This document shows positions 1-13,100 of a stretch of DNA of 64,000 bases, one piece after another; position 1 is the stretch's first letter, and the number at the start of each line of letters is the position of its first letter. The notes under the pieces are model-generated. The model was given only the letters and a program-made list of their open reading frames with translations. It was not told the DNA's origin and ran no database searches. Source of the DNA: Peribolospora baueri (taxonomy: Eukaryota > Basidiomycota > Peribolosporomycetes > Peribolosporales > Peribolosporaceae). The position numbers and the translations under genes are program-made. The stretch covers positions 29,613 through 93,612 of the forward strand of contig JAMDHS010000078.1 of the NCBI GenBank assembly GCA_029717555.1, in the 5' to 3' direction.

Positions 1-3000
1 GCGAGCCCGAGGCGAAGGCGGAGTCGGCGGGTACGACCACTAGCGCGGGCACTTCGCCTAGGCTCGGGTGTGGGAGAGGGACGGCGGCACTATGGAGGCG
101 AGCGGACCGAGTGGCCGGCGTGAGACAGGCGAATGACGTATCAAAGCGATCAGATCAGCTTCCCTAGTTCGAACGCTGGCATGAGGACCGGCCGTCCTCA
201 AACAAAAAAGAGACCCGGCAGACGGCGAGAAAAGGGGCATACGTATGTACTCACGCATCGATCAACCGTGGATCGGTCAGTGCGGCGTTCTCAATCTCGA
301 TCGAGGCGATGTTCTCGCCTCCGCGGATGATGATGTCCTTGGCTGTTCCCGAGAAGAGCGTACCCTCGTCAGCCTGTCCCTCATCCCACCGTTCCTTCCC
401 TCTCCGTCCACCGACCGAACAGGCTCTCCATGTAGAACACAAACGGAGGACGGATCAACGACACACCTCTGTCGCGAATGTACACAAAGCCTTCGTCGTC
501 TATGCTTCCCAGGTCTCCCGTCTTGAACCACCCGTCAGAGGTGAATGCCTTCGCCGTCCCCTCCGGGTTACGGTAGTAACTGATGGAGAGAGAGCGAGCG
601 GGGGTGAGAGCAGGAAAAGCGCAGACGACGGTCAGCGATCGCACGCCGAGAGGCGAGGGAGGGGAGGTACACACCCTTTGCACATATTTGGTCCCCTGAT
701 CCACAGCTCTCCGATGGCGTTCCTAGGCACCTCAACCTCCGTTACCGGGTCAACGGCGATGATATCGTTAACGGGCGCTACCAGGCCAGTGCTCGTCGGT
801 CGGGCGAGGTAATCTTCGCCAACGTGGCCGACTGCATGTCGAAGGAGACACAGGTAGACGGGGATGGTGACCCCGATGACGACGGACGGTGAACAAACCG
901 CAGAGCAAAGCAAAGACGCGGGCGGCCGGCTCACCTGCGACGCTATTGCTCTCTGTCAGGCCCCAAGCTTGACCGGTGCTAGCGAGCGGGAAGGCCTTCT
1001 TGGCCTCTGCTATGAGGCTCTTGCTGGGAGCCGCACCTCCATAGCCGATGCTAATGAGCGGGTTTTTTTCCGGAAGGAGCTTCGATTCAATAAGCTCCTT
1101 GGCCATGAAGGGTACACTGGAGTGAGACGGGGCGGGCAATACGACGGGAAAAAAAGAGGTCGACAGCGCGTTCCGATTCGAGTTGGAACACGGGCTTGAG
1201 TAGGGCAACGAGCAACATACCCGCCCATGGCAGTGATATTCTCCTCCATGATGACCTTGACAGCCGTCTTGACGTCCCACTGTCGATGGCGATAAAATCC
1301 GTGAGGACATATGTGTGAGCGTCGGGAAGAAGGAGGACGTGAAAGGGGAACGCCAGCGAAGTGATAGAACGGCCGCTGACCTTGTACATCAACGCGAGCT
1401 GAAAGAATCGACGCAAGCCGAGCACAAGAGAGTCAACCACCTCGTCAGCGCCTGTTCAAGACGACCGCACATATGAAGGGAGAAGACAGGTGCATTAAAA
1501 TGGTACGCAGAAAGGAATGGTGGGGTGCAATCTCACTTTGTTACCCATCGTCGTTCCCACCAAGAACATGCTTTGGTTGCCGGTGACTGGAGTTTGAGAT
1601 GGGTGGAATTGCGGACAGGAGATCAGCTCGTGTCTTCTCCCGACCCGTCCGGCACAGGCATCTCGCAGGAGGGCCCATGAATCCTCTGAATCTTCTCAGC
1701 GAGCCTCAACTCCCACCCCGTCCGATCGACCGACCGATCGAACTCACCGTGGAAAAGCGGCACGGTGACCAACGTCCCAAGCTGAGGGTCGTCCGGCGTG
1801 GGAGGAGGGGGCAACGGATCACCTCTGCGTAGCAAGGCGCGTGGCACACCGCAGGAGCTATTGCGGATGTTGGTGAGATAGGCGCGGTGGGAGGAGAGGA
1901 CTGCTTTGGGCATGCCAGTCTGTTTGTGGTTTGTTGAAAGGCGCACATTCGTGGTCATCCTTCCGTTGCGTGAAGAGGGCAGGAGTGAGGAGAGGGTGGC
2001 GCCACTCACCGTGCCGGAAGTGAACATGATGACCGCATCATCGTCCGGCTCGCAGTGCACGAGCTCGGGCGGAGAAGTGTGTTCCCTCTGGATACGACTG
2101 GCGTACTCGGATAGGATCTCTTCCCAGTCCCTAATTCCCTTGCGCCTCGCATCTTCGCACCTCCACGGTGCCTTTGTCTTTTCTCCAGCAGGGATAAACC
2201 CGTTTCCGTTGCGGGGGACGACGACCACGCCCATGAGGCTACCTCCCGGGTTGTGGTTTGAAGAGTCAGGGGCCACCGGGACGATGTACTTGGGTAGAGG
2301 GGCCGGAGGCGTGGCGGGCGGCTCATGATAGTTGGGAGGGGCCTTGAAAGCGGGAGGGCGCGTTATAGCGGAGGAATAGAGGTGGGAAAGGTGTGGGAGG
2401 AGACGCTCGTAGCGCTCGGGGTCCACTATAACGACCCTACACTGCGCGAGGGAGAGGCAGTAGGCTTGTTGATGGCCTTGATGGGCGGAGAAGAGCAAGG
2501 GCGTTCTTTAGCAGACCGCCGGGTCCCATAAGGATGGCTCAAGGAGCACAGAAGCGGCGACAGAGGAAGGACGAGCACTCGCTCACACCCGCTCACCTTC
2601 CAACCACGCGTTGGGAGCGACCATGATGGCGCCGAGCCAATAAGTGGCCAACATCGTAACGATCCACTCGGGGTAGTTGCGCGAGAGCACGCCGACCTTG
2701 TCGCCCTTCCTCACGCCGTACTCTTTCCTGAGCCATTCGGCGACGACGAGGACGCGCGCGTGCGTCTGCTCATAAGTGAGCCTGTTGGGGTCCGATCCGA
2801 GGGAGAGGGGCAGGGGGTGGAGGTTGGACGCGGCCGACACAGCGCGGGCGGCGCCCGCTTGGGAACCTGAGAAAAGGAGGTACTGGCGAGTTGCCCAGGT
2901 CTAGGGGCAGTCAGACCGAGGATAGAAGCGAAAGAAGGAAGGAAAGGAGGACGGGAAGGGTGTGGACAATGAGGTCAGGTCAGTCGGTAGCGCCAGGGCC

Positions 3001-3298
3001 AGAAAATGGTCCTCTGAATCTCACGTCCCACATGCGACGCTGCGCAACGGTTCTGGAGGGGATCGCGACCACTCACGGTGGAGACATCCCTCCACCACAC
3101 TCCGGCAGAGGCCCAGAGGTTCTTGTACACCTTCATCACCTTGCCCTCTACTGTGGCCGTGATGACCTCGTAGGGCGAGCCGGGGGTGGTGGTGAGCAGC
3201 CGATCGGTCTCTTCTATGGAGCGGAACGGCGTCCATGCATCATCCCCACTCATGAGGGCGGGGGGCGGGGGAGTGGAGGGGGGCGTAGGGAGAGACAT
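1..3298 (-). CDS. AMP-dependent acyl-CoA synthetase/ligase, truncated by the left edge
   Basis: Activates a carboxylic acid to an acyl-adenylate and then a CoA thioester; the substrate cannot be read from the sequence. About 12 exons can be traced: 3077-3298, 2597-2900, 2010-2464, 1748-1919, 1537-1586, 1381-1398, 1221-1279, 935-1116, 675-831, 467-579, 255-342 and 1-89. Splicing rebuilds the family motifs in order: the phosphate-binding loop TSGT|TGMPKAV (split by an intron), the motif around [26 protein letters not shown], the hinge region [10 protein letters not shown] and [13 protein letters not shown]. The last readable stretch, GEVPALVVV, belongs to the small C-terminal domain. The catalytic lysine region lies beyond position 1. 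The start at 3298 (MSLPTPP) has A at -3; an in-frame ATG at 3448 is less likely. One exon is only 18 nt (1381-1398) but is required by the family alignment (LALMYK before WDVKTA). Divergent from MDM31. Confidence 0.9.
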
Positions 3299-4604
3299 GC
3301 TGGTTGCGCGGCGTGGTGGTGACGGAGGGGCGGAAGATGGCGGTGGTGGTGGAGAAGAGGACGAAGGCGAGGCCGTCGCTGTCCCATCGCTGAGGATCCA
3401 CTTGCGGCGACGGACGGCGCGGATGGCCGGCCCGACATTGTGGGGCACACAAGGGCAACGGCAGGCGACCGATTTACCGATTTACCGATCTCCACCTCGA
3501 CGGCGGTACCTCTGAGCACTTTACTTCCTTTGGCCGGACATTGCGGGGTGCAGCACGGAGTGGGAGCGCGGACGCGGTTTCACTGGGGCCACCATCACCA
3601 CCTGCGGTCTACAGTACAGTACGGCACGGTGCAGCATGGGCGTGTCGTGCTGAGAGATGGTGAGCCTTCGGGCGGCCCTCGCTCGCTCGGCAGTGCTTGC
3701 TCGCTCCAAACGGGCTCTCGTCGATGCCAACCAAGATGGAGGTGTCTGTCTGTCTGTCTTTCTGTGCGACGTTGGTCGGGTGCAAGCTGCCGTAGCCGCC
3801 ATTGCCGTACGATCTCGGCTGTACCGCCGCGGCTCGGTAAATTTCATAGCCGGTTATTCCCAGCCGACGACGCGCACGGCACGCACGCACGTTACGGGTA
3901 GACGGCTGACGTAAGCAGGAAGGAGCACACACGTCGAGAAGCAGGCCCAGCTGGGCCCCTGCAAATGTGACATATCCAACGTGGTTCACCAGCCATCGAG
4001 AGGGACAGCGACGGCTGGGCTGGCAAGCAAGGGTGATGAGAAGCTAAGCTTTGTATCGGCCGTCGAGACGACCGACGTCCGTTCCGTGTTCCGTCCGATC
4101 ACTAGGGTCGTGGACGGCATGGGCAAGTGGCTCTGAGCACGAGACGAGACGGCGGGCACATGTGTATCAAGTCCCAGGTGCTTGGGACGAACCACGGAGG
4201 CATCGACCGAGCTGGGTCGTGTCTTTTTTTTGACACGAACGAGCCTCCAAGAAGCTGCTGGTGCTGCTGCTGCTGCTTCTCTCTCTCCCGAGCTGTTCGA
4301 GAGAGAGCACGACTTTGTACCAGCCGCACCACGTGCCAGCTCGCAACACGTGCCGCAGCTCCGATCTCCGCAGGTTCTTCGCGCAGGGGCCGCGAGCGGC
4401 AGCCAAATTGCAAGGTGGCCCTCCATCTAAACTTTTGCCAGCGTCGTTCATTTCATGGCTCGCTCATCGGACAGGAGCGCTGTGGAGTAGCCGAGCAGCA
4501 CCACCACCTCGTCTTCACCTCGGCGTCCCCTCTTCTCCATCGGACCCCATCTTACGCACGCTGCCTCGCTCCCAGCCTACCTTCAGCCGTCGCTGCCCGT
4601 CGCC
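3299..4604. other. Intergenic, divergent promoter region
   Basis: About 1.3 kb between two divergent genes. It holds a short CTGT tandem run near 3747-3765 and CT-rich tracts just before 4605. Several overlapping open frames exist on both strands, but none shows a recognisable domain or plausible splicing. Confidence 0.6.
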
Positions 4605-7600
4605 ATGAGGGCCGCCTCCACGCTTGGCCGAGCTCGATGGGCTTGTGAGTCCATCTCCAACGCTTCGACCATCGCTCCTCGGCTACCGCAAACATCGTCA
4701 GAGGCGTTGAGGCAGGACGGGTGCGTTGTTTGCCTGCTCCCATCGTCCCTCTTCGCCACCTCGTGCTGACCCCCTTCCGCTCTTCTCACCAGCCAACGCT
4801 ACTCCGTTATCCAATCCTTCTTCACGCAAAAGGCGCAACGCACGTTCCCCTTCGCCCGCGATTCTCCCATGCGCGTTATCTCGCCACCCTCCTCCCCCCC
4901 AGCGCGGCCGCTCGTTCCTTCCTTCACGCGAGCCAAGTCACCATTCCCAATCTTCACGACCAGTACGACCGCCTTACAAACTTCACACCCGTCACGACGT
5001 CTCTTTTCCTCGTCCGCTTCTTCTTTACAGAACGGCGACCGCTTGCCGGACTCTGACTCTTCTGGGTTAAAAGGAGGACAGGCTAGGCCGAGAAAGGAAC
5101 GATGCGCACAGTGTCCCGAGCGAGTCAACCCTCGAGCTACTCTAGGTGATACCGGCTCCACAGCTTCTTCGTCTTCCAGCACCTCGTCCTCCACACGCGA
5201 GTCTTCCAAATCCACCGCTGAGTCTCCCGACTTGTCTTCCCCCGCCGATCCGACCGGTAGTCCTTCCGACCCCTCCTCCTTCCTCTCTCAATATCCCACC
5301 TCCCTTCGGAATCTAGCGCAAAACGCAGGCTACACGCTCCGCCGGCCGACCCGCGACGAGCTGCTGGCAAGCGCGACCAGCTTTTTGCAGCGTCTCCGCA
5401 TACGTTTCAAGTGGTTCACCATCCGTGGCTTCCGCAGGTTCAATGCCGACGACATCTCGGCGTTCTTTGGGCTCGCTATGCTCGGTCCCGTCATGTGGAT
5501 CCTGATTGGCACGTGAGTTTCGGCGTGGAAGCGGCAGCATGGAAAGAAGGTGCGATGGTGTTTTGACCTTGCGGCAATGCGCTCTCATGCGACCTGTTCA
5601 GGACCACCTTCTTCTCCGTCGTCTTCGCCACGCTCAACTCGTTCCAGCTTCAAGGTGAGTTCTTGCATGGGTCACTCTCCCCCTCGCTCCTTTTCGCTTA
5701 TTCCGGCCGCCATTTCGCCGTATCGCTTTCAGAGTGGCTCGCTAGAAAGCTCGGAGACTATATGACGAGCAACACTGGCATCACGGTCGTCTTCGAGTCA
5801 GCCATCGTTCCCAAGTGGAAGGACTCGAAGATCAGCTTCAAGAACGTCTATGTCTCCCGTCGACCCCGCTCGCAGATTGCCATCGCCCTCGAAGAACGGG
5901 AGAAGACGCGACGTGAGGCTAGACGGACGGCGACTAAGAACGGCGCCAACACGGCCGCAGGTTGGGGGATGGCGTGGGAAGGCCTCGCACAATGGTTTGA
6001 CGACGGCGACGACGAGCCGCCCTCCTCCTCGCCACCCACCAAAGAGGAGGTTGAAGAAGAAGATGCCAATTATACCATGTTCGACCTCAATATCGACAGC
6101 GTCGACGTCACCCTCAGTCTGGCTCGATGGCTCGACGGAAAAGGCCTTGTCGAGTCGGCCGTCGTCAAAGGCGTGCGTGGCATCATCGGTGAGTCGCCGC
6201 GAGTCGCCGCCTTGGCCGTGTTGTGACTGAGTCCTTTGTCCAATCGCCGTTCTCCAAGACCGTCGACACGTTTATTGGGACCCGGACGTCCCCTGGGACT
6301 ACCGCGCGGCGCGCACTCGCGCCCAACCGGGGGACTTCCACCTCAATTCGCTCCAAGTCGAAGACCTCCTCGTGACCGTCTACCAGCCAGGCGACTTTCG
6401 ACCTTTCAATTTCAGCGTCTTCTCTGCCCATGTGCGCACGCTGCGGAAGCAATGGCTGTGCTTCGATATGCTCTGCGCGGATAGTATCACGGGTCAGGTG
6501 GATGGGTGCCTGTTCAGCTTACACAAACCGCAGAGTATTGGGAGGACGACGGAGGCAGATTTGAAGGATAGTCGGTGGAAGAGAATGGTGAGTGCTAAAG
6601 CCGATGACAGTCCTCTCCTCCCTTGGTGACGACGACCCGTTGCTGAGCTTCCTTTCGATCGCTTTGTGATCGCTTGTCCTAGTCTCGCATTCGCATTGAC
6701 GGCGTCAATATAGATCACGTACGCCCCGACGTGACGGGCCCTCTCTCGTGGATCACTTCGGGCAAATTTGATGGTGAGCACGTGGAACGGTCTTGGTCGC
6801 TTCGTTCTTTTCGACAGGAGTCGTTCATACGACAAAGCATCAGCGCAGTTCATTTTGACTCACCCGCTCTCGCCCTTTCACTTTACCTCCTGCTGCAACT
6901 CGAACCGTCTCCGTTGGTAGTGGTGGCGGACGTCAAGCTGCCCCGTGACCCGTCAGAAGAGATCGACATCAACGCGATCATTTCTGAGCTCGTCGACAAC
7001 CTGTCCCACGCAGTCCTGGGAGGCGAAGACGAGAGCTTGGTCGACGGCAAGCCCGACCCAAACGAGCGCATTCCGGGGCAGCATCCGCTCGCGAGACCGC
7101 CCATCCAGGCACCTAGCAACGCTCCCCGTCCTCAGACCGTTCATGGGGCCCTTGGCGCGTCCACGGCCCTCAGTGCTGGCTCGCCGTCGTCCTCTGAGAA
7201 CACGATGGCCGTCCCGATCGACACCGGTTCGGATGGCATCACCCAGGCTTCGTCGACGTCGGCAGCCAACCAACGAAAGCAGACTCTACCGAAGGAGACG
7301 TCGGACATCGACGCGGCGGCGTCGGCAACAACATCCCAATCTGCCACAGAGCGCGAGCGCGACCGGGACCGCGATCTGAGGAGGGAGCAAGCGACAAAGG
7401 AGATCGAAGCTTCTGTGTTGGCCGAGAAGGAGAAGCCGACGGTGACGGTGGACGTGGAGGTCAGGTTCAAGGACATTAAGGCGGCTGTTCCCCTTTTCAC
7501 TCGCGACCTCACCGTCGTGGATAGCGCGCTCGTTCGACCCATCGTTGCTTTCATGAACGCGAATAGGGTGCGTTCGTTGAGCCGCGGACGGCGCGAGACC

Positions 7601-8048
7601 GGTCTTCGAATCGTCGCTGACCCCCATTTCCTCTCGCCATCCCCATCCCCATCCCCATCTGCACAGACCCTCATCCCCATCCACATTCGTGTGGACCTAG
7701 ACCTGAAGGAGTTTGACGGCTCGCTCGACCTTGCCCAGACTGGCCTGCTCAATATCGTTTCGGACAAGGTGAGCTGGTGGGCCCTTGGCGCACGGCATCG
7801 CGAGCCCAGAGTCCGATGGGAGTTCCCTTCCCCTCATTCACCCATCGCCCTCATCCGTACGCTCCTCACCCCCCCAGATCTACGAAGCCTTAGCCCACCA
7901 CGTCCAGTCCGAGAGCGCAAACTCGCAGCGTCTGCGCAACGTGAGTCTGTGGAGCCTCCGCTTGACTGCCAACGCCGCACACAACCTCGTCAGCACGATG
8001 AGGGACAATTTGGCACGGAGCAACTTTGCGGGCGCTGAAGCCTCTTGA
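4605..8048 (+). CDS. MDM31: Mdm31/Mdm32-family mitochondrial inner membrane protein
   Basis: Mdm31-type proteins sit in the mitochondrial inner membrane and are needed for normal mitochondrial shape, nucleoid stability and lipid homeostasis. The start at 4605 has a GCCATG context and gives an Arg-rich, acid-poor N-terminus that looks like a mitochondrial presequence; a further RRLFSSSAS stretch follows in exon 2. Exon 1 (4605-4720) joins exon 2 near 4798 in frame. The first transmembrane stretch is around FFGLAMLGPVMWILIGTTTF, split by an intron near 5515. The family core follows: EWLARKLGDY, VPKWKDSKISF, FDLNIDSVDVTLSL, a YWDPDVPWDYR-like stretch and FNFSVFSAHVRTLRKQW. The C-terminus contains VPLFTRDLTVVDSALVRPI and ends AGAEAS. 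A low-complexity Ser/Thr-rich insert (about 7060-7400) separates the two halves. About 8-9 exons. One late intron carries a CCATCC-type repeat (about 7637-7660). Confidence 0.9.
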
Positions 8049-8682
8049 CGGTCTGGGCCGGTGGGCGGTTCGGGGCCAAAGGCACATCTTTGCGAGCCCC
8101 GGCGATGAAATCAGGTAGGAGCGGGCGCTGTCCGCTCCTATCCTCCCCCCCCCCCCCCCCCCCCCCCCTTCCCCCCTTTTTTTTTTTTTTTTTTGCTTTT
8201 TCTTCCTTCCTCGCTCTTCGTTAGGTACGGGCTCATCTCTTGTTCTAGGTTCCGTTCTTCATGTCTCTTCGCCTCTTCGTCACTGTCGGGTCTTGAACGG
8301 TCATCTCATCTCGTCGGCGCTTCCTCGGTTGCATGTTTGATATGGTCGACTTTTTTTTCTTTTTCTCTTTTCTCTCTCACCCCTGCTCTCTTTCCTGCCC
8401 TCTGCCCTCGTTCTCTTTTCAACACGCACACGCACTCATTTGCTGTAACCTACCGAATCCGTCCCCGTCCCCGTCCCCGTCCTTTCGCCGACCTCGTCCG
8501 TTCATTTCATCTCATCCAGCAGCCTCGCCCTCCCCTTTTTTCTTCCCGCTTTGTTTCGTGCAATTCGCAGCAGCTCCTCGTGACGGCTGGAGTGCATGTG
8601 TCTACAAAGGGAGACTGGGTATGTGGGGGAGGAAAAGTCGAGTCACAACTGGGAGAGGGTCGAAGCGGGCAAACCGAGAAGG
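8049..8682. other. Convergent intergenic region, pyrimidine-rich
   Basis: Apart from the homopolymer tract it is strongly C/T-rich and contains a GTCCCC tandem repeat at about 8461-8483. No coding feature is supported. Confidence 0.6.
8145..8194. repeat. Homopolymer tract: C24, TT, C6, T18
   Basis: A run of 24 C (8145-8168) is followed by TT, six C (8171-8176) and 18 T (8177-8194), just downstream of the MDM31 stop. It may mark the 3' region of MDM31 or the distal 3' end of TMA16, which converges on it. Its exact length is the kind of feature sequencing gets wrong. Confidence 0.85.
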
Positions 8683-9756
8683 CTATGGAATATCATCCAT
8701 GGTCGCCATGGAATCCGCCTTCCTGAATGACACCGTCTCCGGCCTCATGGGACTGCCGACCGAGTGCGCTTCTTGCTCCAGCACCGCGTCCTCCACATCC
8801 ATTCCCTCGCCGTCGCCTACCGCCTCCTCTTCCTTTTCGACTTGCCGTCCTCCTCCTTCTGCCGACTGTCCCCGTAGCTTGTCCTTCTTCCCCTCCTGGC
8901 TGACGACGACCTCGTCGGGATGGGAAGCGGAGATGCGAATGAGTCGGAGGTGCGGGACGAAGCTTGGATCGCCCGTCCATGCTCGGAGGATTGTCACCGA
9001 TTCGGGAGTCAGAAGGTCTGGGATCTCTGTCGTACGTCGAGTACGGCGAGAGGGGGCGGACGGGGAAGTTTAAAATGAGAACGGCGCCAGGAGTCAAGAC
9101 GAGGTCGAGCCGACGAGTAAAACAGCGAGACGAAGCAAGCCTCGTCAGGGCGCAAGACTCACCCAGCCCACTCCGATACTCTTCCCTCTCGGCCTCCATT
9201 CTCCTCTCGAGCTCCTCCTCCCTCTTACACTTCGGCCTCCCTGGTCTTCGCTCCTTCTGTAGTCTATTCAGCTCCTCACTGTCGCGCTCTAGGTATTCGA
9301 GCAGGACAAGCTCGTGTAGAGAGGGAAGGCTAAGATGTGTTGTGGATGGGTCGAGTGCATGTTGGAAGAACGAGAAGCGGTCCACTGAGAAGGACAAGGA
9401 TGGGAGAGAGGCGGCGTTCAAGGCGAAAGCGGCGTAGACGGCAACAGAGAGTCTCGCTCGAAGCGCTTAGCGACGGCCCATCCTACCCCTGCCACCACCA
9501 TCCCTGCTGACGACTCACATCTGGAAAACACCTTCCCCTTTCTCTCCTTCCGCTGCTGTTCCAATTTTTCCTTTCTCAACGACACCCTGTCCAGCTGCTT
9601 CGCCCTCCTCGAATTGGGGTGTGTTTTTTCACCCTTTCGCTTCACGTTCTTTGCTGTGATCTAGGGTGGGAAGTTAGTGCGGTAGACTGTGAGCTTCTCT
9701 GGCGTCTTTCCGTGGCTTCTTGTGAACGAGTACAGGCTCACTTTCCGGCCTCCCAT
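8683..9756 (-). CDS. TMA16: Tma16-like 60S ribosome biogenesis factor
   Basis: Tma16 associates with pre-60S/60S ribosomal particles. Splicing gives a tiny first exon, 9742-9756 (MGGRK, good CCATGG context), then ITAKNVKRKGEKTHPNSRRA, matching the basic N-terminus typical of the family. The signature core follows: VDRF-like LDRFSFFQHAL, LHELVLLEYLERD and the very conserved KERRPGRPKCKREEELE. A further intron near 9160 leads to EIPDLLTPESVTILRAW, the conserved end of the domain. An acidic tail follows (VEKEEEAVGDGEGMDVED) and stops at 8683. Four exons. It is divergent from BUD6 with about 400 bp between the starts. Confidence 0.92.
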
Positions 9757-10152
9757 GGCTGTTCTTATGAACCAAGTCTCTCGCCGCCCTGCGTCTGCTG
9801 GTTTCGGACGTCTCCTCGTCCTCAGCATGCGTCGTCAGGTCGCCGCACCGTCGATCCAAAAAGACTGCGGCAGGCCGGGGGCGCGTGGGAATCGAGGTCG
9901 GGTTAGGGTTATCACAGCGCGCGATCACGTTCGCGAGGTCGGTGCGAGGTCGAGTTGGATGCCGTCGACGCAAGGTGACGACGGTCAGCCAGGTCGTCCA
10001 CCTTCATTGCTCGTTTTCGTTCATCGCCTGCTTTCCCTTTCTTCTTTATTCCGGACGCTTCTCTTTTTTCTTCTTTTTGGCTCGCGTTTCTTTGGGAGCA
10101 GTCTTTATCTGGCTCCCGTCGACCGGCGGGGATAGTGGGACCGACGACGACC
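9757..10152. promoter_or_regulatory. Shared divergent promoter of TMA16 and BUD6
   Basis: A 396 bp gap between two divergent starts. A T-rich stretch (about 10030-10090) lies upstream of BUD6. No specific binding site was recognised. Confidence 0.4.
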
Positions 10153-13100
10153 ATGTCCACCACCAGTGATCGAGAGAGTCGACATGGCAGCTCGAGTTCC
10201 AGGAGGGGCGCTGCAGCCGCCGCCGGAGGAGGCTCGAGCAAGTCCAACCCAGTAAGTAGGGCACGAGCGCCACCGGGCTGTCAGTGTGCGATAATTCTAT
10301 TCAGTGTGTTTTGATCATGCCACGCCGCCTTTCCTTTCTGCCTGGCCGGCGCTTCTCGCTTGCGCAGACCAACCATATGGAGTCTTCCGTCACTCGTCTC
10401 CTTGTCGCAACCAAGATGCTCCTAGAGGGTCTCAACCAATGGGCCCAGGGACGGAAGAACGAGGAGCAGGTCTCGGATATCTATGTCCGTCTCGGTAACG
10501 ACTTTAACACCGCCAAGGTGGCTTTCAGCAGTTATGGCATTGACATGAGGTGAGCTGGAAAACGCGATCTGTATTTGCGAAAGCGTTGTCGATTACGCTT
10601 CAAATACGTTCCTTTCGCCGGTGCTGAGCTCATCCTGATCTTGACACCCCTTTGCGCTCCCCGCACAGCGACCTCCTTTCCGTCCCAGACGACCTTCGCA
10701 CATGCCTTGAAACCCTCCTCTCTCTCGATGCCTCCCCTGCTGTGCTCGACCAACATCTTCCCCGTATCCGAGAGATCATTATCGCACTGCTTCAAGGGCT
10801 CAAACGCAAGCAAGCTCAGTACAAGGAGCTTCTCATGAGCCAGCGCCGGCAACGATCGGGTAGCTCCGCAAGTTCGGGGCAAGTTGCTGACGGCGAGCGA
10901 GCAGAGCCACACCATCGGAGCAGTAGGGCCAGTGAACGGAGCGTCAAGAGCAGTGCGAGGGACTCGGGCACCCCGGCGTACGACCCTGAGCTGTCGGCTC
11001 GAGCCAACGCAGCCTCGTCCCATCATAATCGCACGCCGTCATCACGGAGCGTAACCTCCTCGACCATGCATCGCTCCTCCCCGTCTCAATCGTCTTCACA
11101 CAGTGTTGGATCGCCGAAGACGGCCGCGTTTGACACCACCGCCTTACCGGATGCACGAGTAAGGCGCAGCCAAGGTGCCTCGTCAGGACATGGGCAACCC
11201 GTGAATACCGCAGCTGGTAAGGCCCAGACGCATCGGCCGCCTGGCGAGGCGACGCTGTCGAAACATACTTTGAGCGATCCCCCAGTCGCTCATTCTTCTT
11301 CCAGGGCGCAGAGCGGTCGTTCGGACGGCGGAGAGGGGGAAGGCGTCCCAAACGCCTCGCCAATGACTGTCGTAACAGGTTCAACGCCACCGCCGTCGGG
11401 GTCGGCGACGCCGACGCATACGCCAGCACCAGCTGCCTCGTCTTCGTCAGCACCTTCCCCGTCGTCTACTCTCCGCGTCTCCCGGTCTCCCCACTCTGCG
11501 TCTGCCCTGGAGCGGAGGGCGAGCAAGCGATTCAGCGCGTACACCTTCAACAAGATGGGAGCCGGAGGCTTGGGCGGAGCTGCGGCCGGATCCGGAGCGT
11601 TGGACAGGAGGGCGAGTCGGCTACTCAGTGGAATGGGCTTGGGAGGTGGCATGAGCGCCATCGCGTCCGTCGCCGATGGCGCGACGGGCGACCCCAACGT
11701 GTCTGGGACTACATCCACGCCCAGACGCAGTGCTCTCGATCGAACGAGGGCGGATCTGGGCAGTGCAAGCCCTGGAGGCAGGACCGGGTCGCCTATTGGT
11801 GGGGCCATCAGGCGGTCCGGGTCTCGTCAGCTGGCGAGTCAGGTCCCACCTGTGCCCAATATCCCTTCCAATTTGACGCCGCCTTCCGAGAGCCCAGAAG
11901 GCAGCCCGTCGATCGAGCCTTCTTCTCTCTTTCCGGCGGAAACGCGAAGAGGCTCCGGCCTGCCTCGGCAAGAGGCCGGAAAGGATTCGGCTTCGGCGGC
12001 TCTGCATGCCGACTCGACTGGTTCTGAGCTCTCTCCGGCAGACAGCGACGCGCCGGTGCCGCCATTGCCGACGGCCAGCGAGCGAGCGGCCTTGAACGCG
12101 GCCCAAGACGCCGCCAGGACACGGTCTGGAGCCACCCATACCGCCCGATCCCCATCCATCGGTGTCACTCCCGCAGGAGCCTCCGTCATGACTGCACCCC
12201 CTTCTCCTGCCGGGACGCCCGATGTAGTATCCGTGTACCTGCAACTGGGCAGGCAGGTGAAGAAGACGCAACTAGACGCGCATGCACTCAGCTTCGGCAA
12301 CCTGAGGATGGCCTTCATTGACCGGTTCCAGTACAGCCCCGGTCTGGAAGACTTCCCCGCCATCTACGTGCGGGATGAGAAGGCCGGGGTCATGTACGAG
12401 CTGGAGGACTTAGCGGACGTACGCGATGGTGCCGTGCTCGGTTTGAATATCGAACGTGAGTTGCGTTGCTTGTCATGGGATTGTGTCAGCGTTAGGAATG
12501 ACCGCGGGGACACGAGAAAGTTACTGAACCGAGCCCCCTTTTCTTTTCTGCTCGCTGCTCAAAGCGCTGGACCAGGTCAAGCAGCACATTGATCTCACCA
12601 TGGCATCGCTCACCCGGGAAATCAAGGAGCTCCGAGGCATGATCGCCGACAAGCGCTCGAGTTCGGCGGTGCAGCAAACGACTCGGCAGGATGTCGGCTC
12701 CCGGCGACAGTCCATGCTCGCCGACGGCGTCGCTTCGCCACCGCGACCTTCTGAGAAGCAGTTCGCTGCTGTCGCTCAGCGGGTCGCACAGATGCACCGG
12801 AGTGACTCTTTACCCGAACAGGCGCGAGCGGCTCACTCCATTGCAGCTGCCGCTGGGGACAGCGCAGTGTTCGCGAAGAATCTGCAGCGGCAGTTCGACG
12901 AGCTGCAAGACCTTCGACGAGACTTGGGCATCGTCCGTCAGACTTACACCGACTTCACGACGGAGACGAAGGCGGCATTGGGCGCTTTGCGTACGGGGGC
13001 AGCCAACTTCCGTCAGCTGGCGGGTAAGCCATTGAGCGAGTCACGGGCGACGATCGAGGCGGGCAAGCTGCGACTCGACTCGGGCAGCCAAGAGCTTCTG

